A DNA stretch of 64,000 nucleotides, taken from assembly GCF_047496725.1 (NCBI RefSeq), contig NC_132971.1, positions 1,691,001-1,755,000 of the forward strand, given 5' to 3'. The stretch's first letter is position 1; each line of letters begins with the position of its first letter. Source of the stretch: Anoplolepis gracilipes. Lineage: Eukaryota > Arthropoda > Insecta > Hymenoptera > Formicidae. The translations under genes were made by a program, and so were the position numbers. Below are positions 25,647 through 38,215 of the stretch, one piece after another. The notes beneath the pieces are model-generated. The model was not told the origin of the DNA. It worked only from the letters and a program-made list of their open reading frames with translations, and did no database searches.

Positions 25647-26878
25647 ATTGTTCTCGTTAATTAATCATCTTACTCGTGCCGCTTGCAATTCGATAGCACA
25701 ACTCAAAGTTACGAAAAAAATGATAAAAAGAATATATGCTACAATTCCAACAATATAATAATAATGACGAGCATCGAAGTTTTGCACGTGTGGCATTAAT
25801 CGATCGCTTAACGTCCGACTAATGTGATGATGTCAACGTCGACGTTTTTTTTTACTTTTATTTTTATCAGGTATCGAAGATATTACATATTAGATATCGA
25901 ACATGAAATTTGATCTTTTGGTTAACGATGCGGATTTTATGCGAGCAGCTTTTCGTTTTTTCCAAGAACATTAGAAACTGTAGAAGAAAATAAATAAATT
26001 CGCGATTGCATCGCAGCAATTTATTTGCCCTTTGAACGTGTTGTACATCCGACGAACGTTTGCTACTCAATGATGTTACACGAGTTGTATGTTATTTTCC
26101 GCTTGCCGTCTTTTTCCAAATCATAAATCATAAATATAAACATATCCAGCGAAAAATTGAATTATAACGATACACGTCCCGGCGATTGAATTAAATTGAT
26201 AATAAGACTGATTGATATTCTTTTGGAAATGAAGTCTCGTGTGTGGAAAAAATATTCGATTTTACATTCCCCATTTATTTTAGCATACAGAATCACGTCC
26301 TTTCACGATTGTTACCATTAATTACCAGACACCCCGTATACAGCCTTAATCGATAATTGGTGCACCTAGCCAAAGAGAGATTCGGCGCTACAAAGCAGCG
26401 CAGTTAGAGAGCACAATTTCCAGAATTTCAGGCGTATTCGTTGATGCGCGTAAAATGCGCTTTTATCCAGCCCCGGACGTCTGACTCCTCGCGTCGCTTT
26501 AATAAATAGCTTTCGCGGATGGCATAATGGTAATGGTCATGGTGTGTAATCGCCGCGATTTTCTCGTCTGTGGTTGCGCTGGTAGTGGCTTTAGTAGGTA
26601 GGTACGGACGAGACGTCAGTTTAGGTACAGAGGAGAAGGAAGCAACGCGACGTCGGGAGAAGGGCTCCCCGCGGTAACGGAATTGAATTAAAAGTTTGAA
26701 AGCCACACGCTCCCGACAAATCTTTTCGATACTCGTTATAACGACTTGGCGTAATATGTTACAAGCACGATGATACACGCGCCGTGAGAATACTAATAGC
26801 ATCGATTGCAACGTGTTAGCGAGAAGATGAAAATGACATCGAGGAATGTTAGGAGAAAAAAATCTTTATTCAAAAACG

Positions 26879-27442
26879 CAGTCTACTTTAGCGGTATGAA
26901 AGATTGATCATTTTTAAACTTTTTTTTTTTTTTTTTTAATATTAGAAATTGATCTTTGACGTTTTATACGTTTCTTCTTTATTGATGTTTAAACAATACA
27001 TCAGTATTTTTACATCTTGAATATTTAGTTTTTTTTTTTTTTTGTTCGTTTTGAGATATTGAACCTAATTTCATGGAAAAAAAATTGAAAATATCCTAAG
27101 AAAATTTTAAAGATTCCTTATATCAATCTTTATGTTTGAAAACTTGCGGATAACAGAATTTTGTTGAAAATTATTCTCCACGTCCATCTTTATAAAAATA
27201 AAAACTCAGTTAAAAATATCCTAAAACCTGAAATCGATTTTTTCATTTCAGATAACTATACGTATTAAGCAAGAAAAAAAAAAAAAAAAAAAAAAAATCT
27301 AAATTCATCCATCGAGATTTAAAAATATTGACGTATTGTTTAAACACCAATACAAACATATACAAAAATCAAAAAGATCAATTTCTAATTTTCTCTAAAA
27401 AAAATTGCTAAAAAATTCAATTTGTGTGCTCCTAATGGACTG
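26879..27442. mobile_element. CAG-ended inverted-repeat element, short copy
   Basis: Both ends begin CAGTC when read inward. Further in, both contain ATTAGAAATTGATCTTT and a block with GTTTAAACAATAC. The terminal inverted repeats exceed 100 bp, with poly-T or poly-A interruptions. The same termini bound the longer element at 49101-50999. No transposase frame is seen, so this is a non-autonomous copy. Confidence 0.7.
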
Positions 27443-28170
27443 TGCCCTAAGAAACTCATCTTTCTCTCTTTATCTCTCTCTCTCTCTCTTATGCGTACGT
27501 CGAGATGATATCTCTCGACCGATTGGTGAGCGCGCGTCATACTTCGCCGAGCGATAAATTTGCTTCCCGTGACGTTCTCCGTGCGTTCTCGTCCAGCTCG
27601 AATAGCGACGACCGCCACGGTAACTTCCTCCGGTTTATCTCGAAGCGTGCTTAGTCGCTTACTACTCAGTCTGACCTCTTTCGAATTCGCAGCGGGCGGC
27701 CTTAAAAGCGAACTCGTAATCTCGGACGACTTACGAGCGGTTCGGGTAGCGGAGAACCTGAGACGAGGAACGGTCAGGGGAGAGAGAGAGAGAAAAAGAG
27801 AGAAAGAGAAAGAGAGAGAGAGAGAGAGAAGCGGAAAGAGAAACCGCGACCAGATAGTCCGTCTTGTCTACTTCTATACCGTCGCGCCGCATTCCTCGCG
27901 ACTCGCCGCCGTCGCCGTCGTCTTCGTTGTCGTCTTCGTCTTTGTCGTTGTCGTCGTCGTCGTCGTCGTCATCGCCGTCGACGGCGGCGGCGTCCCTCGA
28001 TTTCTCGCTTCGCGTCGCCGGAGCGATATGACATAGCGCGAGCGCGGCGAATCGATAGTCGGCGCGGATATCTCGTATACCGCGTGGCCTATATAAATGC
28101 GACCGAGAGAAGAGAAGAAGTTGCGCATCAGGGGAGGGATCTCGACCCCGAGATCTAACATTTTATGGTA

Positions 28171-28222
<52 letters not shown>

Positions 28223-28658
28223 CGTACGTACGCAACGTGTCGTTCACGCGGGAAATTTGAGCGCTCTTCCGTCTCGACGCGCGCGCTCGTCATCATTACG
28301 GGAACATATGGGGAGTAGGAGCCCCGCGAGAGCGAGAGAAGACGAACGCACGCATGTGCGAATATGTATACATAAAGCGCGCGTATCTGCGTAAACGGAG
28401 GGACTTTACGCGCTGCGGCACTCTTCGCCATCTCTTTCTCTTCTCTCTTTTTCTCCCTCTCGCTCTCTTGCGCTGCTATAAATTATCGGGTTACCCGCGG
28501 CACAGGCACTTGTTCGAGAGAAAGAATATCAGGAGGGGCGTTAAGGTGTGTTTTACATACGATCGCTTTTCTATCGCGACGTGAGATTGTGAAATTTTAT
28601 AAATCGATGAGTTTTTTTTCCTCGAATTCTTTCGTCGCTTTCTCACAGCCAATCTGAT

Positions 28659-28691
<33 letters not shown>

Positions 28692-29900
28692 CACTTTAAT
28701 GGTCTATATGCGTATGTACATAACGATTATTAAGGTTCTTAAAATTTGATTAACTGGAGAAAAAAGAAACTAACTTTATGTTGGTTAAAAAATATAGTCG
28801 TTAAAAATAATGTATATAAAATGTAAAATATCTTACATATGTTATTATCACATCATGATATAAATAAAATATAAACCGATTGAGCTTTCTTTTTTCCTGC
28901 ATAATTATATAATCATGTTGGATCGTTTGTCTCTTTAAATGACATTTTTCTTAAATTAATCTCTACACTGATTGAAGAAACATGAACAATTGGAACGATG
29001 TTGAATCCGAGACGACTAAACGTACTTTTCACGAAAGTCTGACGCTACAATTATGACGAACAAACGACGCCGGAGCGACGACGAGCAGGCTGAATTCCAA
29101 CATTCGCCGCGATATCTCGTCGATATCTCTGTCCGTCTGGAGAGGCCGGAGGAATGTCAGAGCGGGCGACAAAGTCCTTCTTTGTTCGCGCGAGGAAGGA
29201 ACCGCTCCGGAGAACCGCGGGCGCTCCTAATTGACGGCTCTCTCGCGATTTTTACCTCGCTCACCGAGTTCAGGCCAGAAGCCCGCGAAGAGCCTTCTCT
29301 CGCATCTTTTTCTCCTTTATCTTTTTCTTTCCCGTCTACGCCCTCCTCACCCCGCGGCCCTCCCCGGACCCGTCCGCCTCCTCCTCTCCCCCTTTTCCCC
29401 CTCGCGCGCGCGCGGTCTCCCCTTTGCTCGCGCTCCTTCACAGCGAAGGAGAGATCTTTCGAAGGCCGCGCGAGCAAAGGCGCATGTAAAAGAGAGGAAA
29501 AAAAACTTAGGGACCGGAGGGGTGAAGAGAGAAGAGGCGGAGGAGTTCGCGAGGGAATCGCGAGGGGATCGCGAGGGGGGCCGCGAGACGCCCAAAGCCG
29601 CATTAACGCCGGCGCGGCTCGTTCGCGATCGGCCAATAACCACGGCTGAAGCCCACGGTTAGCGCTCTCGCTTCTCGAACGACGGGATGCCATTCGTCTT
29701 GAGAAGAAGGCTCCGCGAAATTTCTGCCCGAATCTCTCTCACCGGTCTCTCACCGTCGTTCGAGACCGACGACGATAATGAATGCGTTCCGCGAATAAAG
29801 GCGGATGTTGCGCGCGCGAGTTTCGCCTCTTCGCTTGGAGCTCGAAACGCAGCGTCCGACGAGGCTTGCCAAAAATTTATGAAATTACACAAATTATTCA
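27443..29900. other. CpG-rich islands separated by an AT-rich gap
   Basis: GC-rich blocks at about 27.5-28.5 and 29.04-29.88 kb flank AT-rich DNA that begins with a 31-base poly-T. They contain a GA array (27780-27830), a GTC-type trinucleotide run (27900-27975) and a CGCA array. Frames up to 198 codons are compositional. No gene is supported. Confidence 0.5.
28171..28224. repeat. (CGCA)n tetranucleotide array
   Basis: About 13 CGCA units. Read on either strand it gives an artefactual Ala-Arg-Thr-His or Ala-Cys-Val-Arg repeat. Confidence 0.9.
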
Positions 29901-30061
29901 AATAACGCAGAGTATTATATGCTGACGTATGAATGAGAATATAAACATTATTTTTAAATGTACTCTTTTGAAATACTCTTTTTCATCTCTCTTTAAATAA
30001 CATTGACTAAATATTAATCTGTGCTGATTATTTAAACAAATAAAATGTATATTTGGATTCC

Positions 30062-30398
30062 ATTTTGTAATACGGATTTATATAACGTCAATTGACAAAA
30101 CTTATAAAAAAAAAAAGTACTGGAATATTAGAAACAAATAACGCTGTTTTTTTTTTTTTAAGATAAGAAAAATTTTGACGGAAAAGATTTCTTCCCAGAA
30201 AGATTCTTGTAGCTTTTAAAGAAATAAAATAATGTACCTGAATCGTAACATATATTTTATAATACAGATTTATACAACGTCAACTGAGAAAATTTCCAAA
30301 AACGAAAAAAATATACCGGAAGATTAGAAAACAAATAATGCTCTCTTTTATAGAGTGGAAGAAGATTTTTTCTCAGAAAGATTTTTGCTTTTAAACGT
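30062..30398. repeat. Diverged tandem duplication, ~192-bp unit
   Basis: ATTTTGTAATACGGATTTAT at 30062 is echoed by ATTTTATAATACAGATTTAT at 30254. The following blocks (ACGTCAA, GAAACAAATAA, CAGAAAGATT) recur in order. The second copy is shorter and diverged. Confidence 0.65.
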
Positions 30399-30429
30399 TC
30401 TCAATTAGTCATATTCGCGACGTACGAGA

Positions 30430-30449
30430 TATTAGCGTTATCATCGTGT

Positions 30450-30482
<33 letters not shown>

Positions 30483-30762
30483 GTCGAACGTGGTCGCGAG
30501 AATGATTACGTATATAACCATCGTTGGCCGAGCGAGAGCGAGACCCAAGTTACGTCATCCCGTCCTTCTGCGGCGCGAACCCCGCAGCACCAGCAGCAAC
30601 GCGGCCCTTCCTTTGAAGGTACACCCCGTGATAGCGCAAAAAACCCACCCGTAGATATCCCGTGACGTCCAATCTCCCGATTTTGCAGCGAAGCGGTTTT
30701 GTGTACGGTTCGCTGGATCCTCACCTCTGGCCTTTCGAGGATCTACCGTGAAAGCCGACGGT

Positions 30763-30801
<39 letters not shown>

Positions 30802-31103
30802 TACGACGACGAAGACGACGATGACTACGACGACCAACAACGTGTGGTCGTCTTGTTCTCACGTACGTGCATACGTATGTGCGAACGTAAGAGCTACACC
30901 TACGCGTTCATCCGCGCATATGTGCACACCCATACAGGTCGCTCTCGTAAAAGTGCAAACGTGGGTGCTCGCTCGACCTTCTCGCGCAGCATGTGCTCCC
31001 GATACCGACATCGTTCTTTTCGCGGACTCGCCTCGCTTTCGGACAGATGGATGATAAGCGAGTCAACGAAGATAAAACATTTTTTTTCAAGAATTCGAGA
31101 TGA

Positions 31104-31158
<55 letters not shown>

Positions 31159-31450
31159 GGTGTGTGCGTGTGTTGTTCAGACATACACTACCCGGAAACT
31201 ATACTCATCTCGCATTTGATTTATCTTGACCTCCCCGCGTTTTCCAACCTACATACTAACCTATCTCTCCATAGTCTTTCTTTATCTGTCTCGTTCGGTT
31301 TATATTTTGTCGGTCGGACAGAGTATTCCATTACGGCAGAAAGAGTTTATGAATGAAAAGAGATTCTCCGAGAGATGCTTCCGGAACCGGTGGCGGTTCT
31401 CTCCCCCTCTTCGAGCGATAATCGTGAATCCGTAGTATGTATACCGGCTT
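30430..31450. other. Microsatellite-dense GC-rich island
   Basis: The island holds a TG run (about 30446-30481), a GAC trinucleotide array (about 30768-30835), a TA array (31104-31155) and CpG-rich DNA between them. Open frames here are Asp-rich or Thr-rich artefacts of the trinucleotide run. Confidence 0.55.
31104..31155. repeat. (TA)n microsatellite
   Basis: About 26 TA units. Confidence 0.95.
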
Positions 31451-33098
31451 TGTGTTGGCTGTGAGTTACGAATGAAGTGAATGAAATGAATGAGAAAATA
31501 CATGCGCACGAATATCATCGCATATTAATCTTTTTCTTCTTTTAATCGGCTATTTGTAATTGTTTTATTTCATCTGTCCTGCAAACCTACTGAATAGGTT
31601 ATTAGCAAATAGGAAGGCAAAATAGAAAGGCTTAAATATTCGTAGATTTAGATTATTAATTTTTATGACCTTTAAGCTTTGTATACTAAATATTCAGTAC
31701 AAAGATTTTTAGGTTTCAGTTTCTAAATCCTTTTGAAATTTTTCATTTCGTTTCATTTTAATTTCTTGCTATAGATTATGGACAATGGAGTTTGACAATT
31801 GATTAAAAAATAATTATGCTTCTGTAGAAAAGACGCTTGTCGGAAAAATCTCTGGTGAAAAGAAAAACTAGAAGAAAAAAAGTCGAAACTTGGAAAACCA
31901 AACAATTTTTTAATGATTTTTGGAAAAAAAATAAACAATTTTATTAGTATCATGTACAGCATTACGACATTATTCTGCTATATTATATTAATTAACTTAC
32001 ATTTATATTAAACTCCAATTCTGGATTAATTGCATTACAGAGTTGACAAGATGAAAATTTATAGCGCATTTTTTCTTTTAAAAAGTGCCAAAGATTTTCT
32101 TTTCGCGAAATACAGAAACTATAAATACAGAAATATACCTACATATTGATTTTGTGACTATTGAAGGACAACCAAAAAAGAAGTATTTGGCATCTATCAA
32201 TCTATCTACTATACTATATCAAATATGCCATGAATGAAAAATGATATTTAAAGAAAATGATTTATTTCAATTGGGACAGAATTCAAAAAGAAATAGAATT
32301 ATTTAAGCAATTCTAAATACAAACGTTCGAATTTCAAATTCATATATATAGAGATTGTATTGATCGAATCCATTTTAATCAACTTTTAATATTCAAAAAA
32401 ATTCGAATATTTGAACATTAAGGAAAATTTATGCACAGATAATATTCATTACAAAAATCATCTGTGTTTCATTCTATTCTCACAATTTGTACATGTGGAC
32501 TAATTTGATATTATGATAAATCCTAAATCTTTTAAATCTTTTAATCTAAATCCTTTATTACCCATTATTTTTCTTATCTAAATCCGTTTATCTTCAAACT
32601 TCAAAAAATTCGAAAATATTAATAAAGATTATGATAAGAAGTTTACCAAAAATCAATTGTTCATTGACCAGAAAATTCTGAAGACTCATTTCGACGCGTA
32701 ACAAAAGAATTTATTTCATTTTCTTCAACAGGAAGCCTCCTGAGTAACTGTTGAAGTTTTTCAGTAAAAATAATAACTTTTTCATATTCAATATGATTGA
32801 AAAAGACAATAAAGGCTTCGCAAGATGGGACGTTTTGAGCGAGTTAACACGCTGACCACATGATAAATCACGATCAGCTTATCTTCTCAAAGCCAACCAA
32901 CGAGTCCTATGATGAGAATAAATAAAGATAATGTATATAGAAAAAGTATATATCTAAAAAATATTTTCAAAAATATTTTTCTTAACCGATACTCTTTTTT
33001 TAAAAAAATGCAGCTGTCATTAAACATTAGTCATAAAATTATTCTTTTTCTCCATTTCTTTAGAGTTGGTAATCTAAAGTAGCCAACGCTTTCTCTCA

Positions 33099-33338
33099 GG
33101 AAAGATAAACTCCTGGACCCCCTACGTCCACGGTAAACATTTGTTCACGAAAATCGACCAACTCGACCGGAAGGAAATTGCCGACGATCGTTTTGATAAC
33201 CTGATTCAGCCTGTTAAAATAATTTGCACATACCTAAGCGTGCTCATTAAGAATCGCCGCTATTTTGTCAAAGATCGATGGTTATCAACGCTTATTACAT
33301 ATGTGACATTTAAAAAAAATATTTCGTTTCCTTTATAA
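33099..33338 (+). CDS. Possible isolated exon, weak DRC7-like candidate
   Basis: After TTCTCTCAG, a plausible acceptor, an open frame runs 33102-33338. Its first 40 codons have C/G-ending codon use that stands out from the AT-rich flanks. Translation begins KINSWTPYVHGKHLFTKIDQ. The spacing of W-x-PY, then L-F/V-T/S-K/R-I/L, resembles a block I recall from the middle of DRC7, and the strand agrees. However, the exons that should lie between are not seen, the later part does not match well, and the minus strand is also partly open here (with an in-frame TGA). It could be a relic exon, an exon of an unknown gene, or chance. Confidence 0.2.
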   Translation, partial: GKINSWTPYVHGKHLFTKIDQLDRKEIADDRFDNLIQPVKIICTYLSVLIKNRRYFVKDRWLSTLITYVTFKKNISFPL

Positions 33339-33506
33339 AACCCTTGCAAGAAAGGAGAAAATATGTAAAGTTGTACTGTCTGAGAATTCACCTAAATGTC
33401 ACTTTTCATATAAAATAGAACATGCATGTTTTGTGAGGAATCTCTACACTTATAGTTTTATATATCTTTATTTTCTTTCATATATAATTATTTATTTAAT
33501 ATATTG

Positions 33507-33510
<4 letters not shown>

Positions 33511-33567
<57 letters not shown>
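33511..33567. repeat. (TA)n microsatellite
   Basis: About 28 TA units. Confidence 0.95.
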
Positions 33568-33568
<1 letters not shown>

Positions 33569-34897
33569 ATTGATATGTCTTATGTCTTTTTTTCATAATC
33601 ATTTTACTTAATAATAACATTTAAATAATATTAAGCAACATGTATCACCATTGATATTGCATATATATCGATCGATAAAATAAAAGAGTAGGGAAAAATT
33701 GCGAAAACAGATATATAATTATTGTAACTCGTATAATTATATTATAAAGATCGTAAAGATATATCCCAGTTTGTATTTTCGCAGAATATTCACACGATGA
33801 ATTATTATAAAATTATAAAATTTTAGAATTTTTCCCCGAGCGTCGTCACGGTATTACTCGATATGCAGAATATTCCGCGTTTACACGACGACAACGTCGT
33901 AAGAACGGGGGATGTAAAATCGAGGAGCAAGGTAAGGCAATCTTCCGGGAGGAAGAGCGTCTCCCTGCAGCGCATCTATTACCGGTCAAGCTCGTGGATT
34001 TACAGCGGGTCGCGCGCGTTTTACACCCTCGTGTTCCCGCTTCGCGAGAGCGTAATTATTTAATAATAACGTTAAACGCCCGCGCAAATCAATATATATA
34101 TATATATATATACATATATACAATATATGTATACAGAGAGAGAGAGAAAGACGAGGGAAATGATTTACATTGGGCCAGGGTCCAGCCGAGGGCCCCGAAA
34201 ACAACAACGACGACGACAACGACGACGACAAGGACGACAACGGCGACGACTACGACGACGACGACGACGGCATATACGACGACGGGATATATTACGGTCT
34301 TGTCTGTGTATTTAAACGTCAGTCACCATCTCCGGTGCGTACTACTACGGCAATATGGAGCGCGGGAGTCGCTATCGATTATAGATAATCGACCGGTCGT
34401 TCTCCGTCTCTCTCGCTCTCTCCACCAATCTGCGATTCGTAGCCTCGAGGGGTAGGGCTGCCGGCGGCGATGGTTAGGATAAAGGACGAGAACTGCGGGG
34501 TTTGGCGCGGAAAGGGACGGACGGACCGACCGACCGACCGACGGACGGATGGACGGACTAGCGAGCGGGGGGGACAGAGGGGAACGGATGAAAACGCGCG
34601 CGGTGCGAGTCGCGGGAGAGAACGAGCCAAGGAAGGACTTAACGAACGAGCGGATAGAAAGAGAGGGAGGGACAGAGAAAGAGAGAATGAGAGAGGAAGA
34701 AAGGGAAAGAGAACGAGCGAGCCAGCCCGTCGACCTGGAGTCGGGAGTTAACGCTCGAGGGGTCGTTAATTTTCCGATCGTGCCCTTTCCGACGATGCCC
34801 GCGGCACACTCACGAAGAGAGGAGCCCCGGATGCCTGAAAGGCATGCGCCGGAAATGGCGCGGTCGCGCCACGCTGTGCCGCGCGGTCGCCACGCCG

Positions 34898-34937
34898 CAC
34901 CGCACCGCACCGCACCGCACCGCACCGCACCGCACCC
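34898..34937. repeat. (CCGCA)n pentanucleotide array
   Basis: About eight CCGCA units followed by degenerate CCGTA units to about 34976. Confidence 0.9.
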
Positions 34938-35278
34938 CTCCGCAGGGCACCGTACCGTACCCATACCGTACCGCATCGCATCGCGCCGGTTGGCCACGCT
35001 ACGAAGAATTCGCGCGGTCACGATTAGACCGTCGGTCCTCTCTCTTTCTACCTAACCCTGGTCCCTTCGTAGATACGAATTAAGGGTCTGCCGGCGCCGC
35101 CGTGCGGCTCTTTGTGCTCGGCCGAACCGCGCGCAGAGTAATCGCGAGAAAATCGTGCGCGGAAAAAAAAGAAAAAAAGAACAATGGCAGGAGTGGTCTG
35201 GTCGGTCGTTTGGCATGTTTGGGTCGTTGGGCATGGTAGGCGTCGAGCGCACAACAGAAAATGCGTAGCCAGCCAAGG

Positions 35279-35381
<103 letters not shown>

Positions 35382-35759
35382 AAAGGGAGAGAGGGAAAGA
35401 GAGGAAGAGAGCGAGAGGAGTTCAAAGGGGACCGGTGGAGAGAAGAGGAGAGAAGAGCGGGAGATCGCGCCGCGGCTCGGCTGGCTCGTTGATTACGTAA
35501 GTCGTCGACGCCGCGCCGCGTGTCCTTCCTTTCGAAAGCGTTCGCGCGTGCGTCCGGAAAAAAAAGTCGCGCTGCTGCGTGTATAATCGCGGCGGATTAG
35601 AATTTCGAGGCGGTCGACGATGATGATGACGACAACGACGAAGGTGATCCGATATTTGGAAGTAGCGGCGCGATATTAGAGAGAATGTTGCTCGGTGAGA
35701 ATTTCAAGAGCGCCATTCTCCATCGTCCATTCGATCTCTCTTTTCATCTTCAAAAACTA

Positions 35760-35823
35760 ATGGAAAATGACGCAGTTAATAGAGTAGAAGAATATACTTA
35801 ATATACAAGTATATACATATATG

Positions 35824-35873
<50 letters not shown>

Positions 35874-37085
35874 AGATTGTGTAAAACGTATTGCTCAAAG
35901 TTGAAAATTTGCACGGGCTTTATGATTCACTTTTGTATTTTAAATCGCAACAGCTGGCAAATAATTCTCGCGCTTGTATACGAATTATGCCCGCAAAGAA
36001 AACGTGTATTTTCTCTTCTCTTCTCTTCTCGTGTCAGAGTTGAATTGTAAATTCAAACAAATACATTTAAGCGTGACCGTTAAATGTTTTAGCAGCATCT
36101 TTTCCATTGATTTTTCTTAATCTTTTTAGAAACACAAGACGTCACATTCAACTTTGACCACCGTTAGTGTTCAAACTTTTTGCATTTATTGAACAATAAA
36201 AGAGAAAAGGTCGACAGTTACGTTGACAGCTGTCAGACAATATACAAAGAGAAAGAAAAATGATCTTTAGTTTTGAAAATCATAAAGGACAAGGACGACT
36301 TTCCCTAAAATCGTATACCGCGGAGCTCGCGTTTTAACGACAAACCAAGGAGAACAACATGCAAAGACGGGAAAGGGAAAAGGACAAGGGATAAGGGAAA
36401 AGGACCGCCGTTAATTACCCGCCGGCTTACTGCGGCAGGGAAAACGCGCGATAAAAAATTCTTCCTGTGCGACGCTCAGGCAAGCAAACAGGCAAACGGA
36501 CAAGTCAGGCCAGGCAGGCAAGCAAGCAGGCCAGGCAGCAATGGCGCCGTTGCTGCTGGCGTCGATGGTGAGAATGGCGACCGTGCGGACGGTCGGCCAC
36601 CGACAAACAACCTCTTCTACACGCTCGCGACTATGCGGGCGTGGATCGATCGAGGGCCCCAGCACAGTCCTCTCTCGCGAGGAGCGCGCGTGTGGCGCGA
36701 CGACGATGGCGAGGGGGATACGAAGGGGGAGAGTGAGACAGAGGGAGACGGAAGAGGAGGGGTAAAGAGGGGGACACGACAGCAGCCGCCTTTAAATTTC
36801 ACGCGAGAGAGAAGCGCGCGTTCGCGCTTACGACGCGACGGTTACGCGCTCCGACTCCGGCTCCGGCTCCAGCTCCGGCTCCGGGCTCGCCTTTAGGGCC
36901 GTAGCGTGTTTGTTGCGCGTACCCTCTCTCTCTCTCTCTCTCTCTTGCCGCACCTTCGCAAATATTTCAAACGGCTCCGCGGAAAGTTATCAACGCGCGG
37001 CCGCGTGACGTGACGTGACGTGACGTTCCACATCCGCCGCGCGAGAGAGCCGCTTTATGATTTTGTCCCACGAGGAATCTTGAAA
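35760..37085. other. Mixed DNA, then CpG-rich island with short direct repeats
   Basis: A TA/GA compound repeat lies at about 35820-35872. From 36.3 kb the DNA is GC-rich, with AAGCAAGCAGGC-type repeats (36478-36540), a CTCCGG hexamer run (36848-36888), a CT run (36924-36946) and the TGACG tandem motif. No gene is supported. Confidence 0.5.
37006..37026 (+). promoter_or_regulatory. Four tandem TGACG units (CREB/ATF half-sites)
   Basis: TGACG is repeated four times without spacers and ends in TGACGT. Each unit is a CRE/ATF half-site. It may be a homotypic regulatory cluster or simply a pentanucleotide repeat. Confidence 0.4.
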
Positions 37086-37632
37086 CGTCGATCCCCGATA
37101 TTCGCCGATTCTTTCTGTTTTACATTCCTTTTTTTTTCCCCCCGCACACATATGTAACGATTAACACATTAATACGATACTTTATATGTACAAAATGATA
37201 CATGGATTGTATCGTAATTGGAAAACTGCAATTTCTTTTAGAAAAATTGTTTGGCTTTAAGGTTCTCGTGAAAAATTGCAGAATTCACCAACATTTCGAT
37301 AGTATATTCGTATATTTATCAAGGGCTGATTTTTCCAATGACCAGAGTTAATTTTAAGCTAGACTTAAATTATGCCTTTTATTTTTTTCTTGATTTTATG
37401 ACACTTTTTAAGGCACCGTCTTTCTTCGCTTCGGTAATTTGTATTCTTTTTCCTTCTTAGAAATTTTCTTCCATAAAAAGGAAAGGAAAAAAGTAATCTG
37501 AGATATGTGAATAGAATAGGCCAGATTTTCAATGGATATAGCGTAAAGGTTAAAATTAACGGATGTTAGAAAAACGAAGCGTTGTTACGTTTCCGTAACA
37601 CAAGTAAACGGCGTCAAAAGTGAAAATATGAT

Positions 37633-38215
37633 CAATAAAATAGTGTTGAAAATTGAGATAATTGAAAATACATATATACATACAACAGATACAGTTATAA
37701 TACTTTTCATTCATGTCTTCAATATATAATAACTATCGAGATTATAATCGATAAACTAAAAAAAAATAAATATATAATCGTATAGCGTTAAAAAAAAATA
37801 TCACATGCGTTTCGGGAAAAGAAAATTATCCGATTAATGTTCCAATTTTATTCGAAGAGTAACGAGCGGAACAAATTCGATAACTTTGAACGTTATTTAG
37901 AAACTGCGTAATAAGCGATGTAAAAAGTATTTGCAAAAATACTGGCAATAAAACAGTGTTGGAGAGATTGATAATTGAAAATATATAAATATACATGGTT
38001 GTAATATTTTTCATTGATGCTGTCAATATACTTCGTACAACTATCGAGATCATAATCGATAAAGTGAAAAAATACATATATTCAAATAGCATTGAAATAT
38101 ATCACGAGGGTTTACGGAAAAAAATTATCCGATTACTGTCCCAATTTTGTTGGAAGAGTGGAACGAATCGTATACGATCCCCTTTAAAAATGCGGCATAA
38201 AACGCGGATACGGGC
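37633..38215. repeat. Diverged tandem duplication, 313-bp unit
   Basis: CAATAAAATAGTGTTG at 37633 recurs as CAATAAAACAGTGTTG at 37946. The order of shared blocks (ATAATTGAAAATA, ACTATCGAGAT followed by ATAATCGATAAA, AATTATCCGATTA, then a CCAATTTT block) is preserved across both copies. No protein frame is conserved between them, so this looks like non-coding satellite-like DNA. Confidence 0.75.

Larger units (their letters stand above)
23340..26870. other. AT-rich DNA with one MITE
   Basis: This is largely featureless AT-rich sequence apart from the mariner-type MITE, the CA array and a moderately GC-rich patch at about 26.3-26.82 kb. Open frames are short and unrecognised. Confidence 0.5.
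31450..33850. other. AT-rich DNA with one exon-like patch
   Basis: This is AT-rich sequence without recognisable genes, apart from the GC-richer, acceptor-preceded patch at 33099-33338 and a TA array at 33511-33567. Confidence 0.5.

Noticed and set aside
28097..28318. Ala-Arg-Thr-His repeat protein
   Set aside because: Pure product of the CGCA tetranucleotide array.
29053..29649. 198-codon frame, plus strand, with equally long frames on the opposite strand
   Set aside because: Arg/Ser/Pro-rich in every frame, with no family resemblance. Conflicting open frames on both strands indicate compositional openness.
30940..31054. TWVL in a plus-strand frame, reminiscent of a DRC7 block
   Set aside because: Four residues only. 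Surrounding residues do not follow the family and the frame derives from a trinucleotide array.
34323..35055. Frames of 168 and 232 codons on opposite strands
   Set aside because: They are built from GACG, CCGCA and GA arrays, with no recognisable domain or splice structure.
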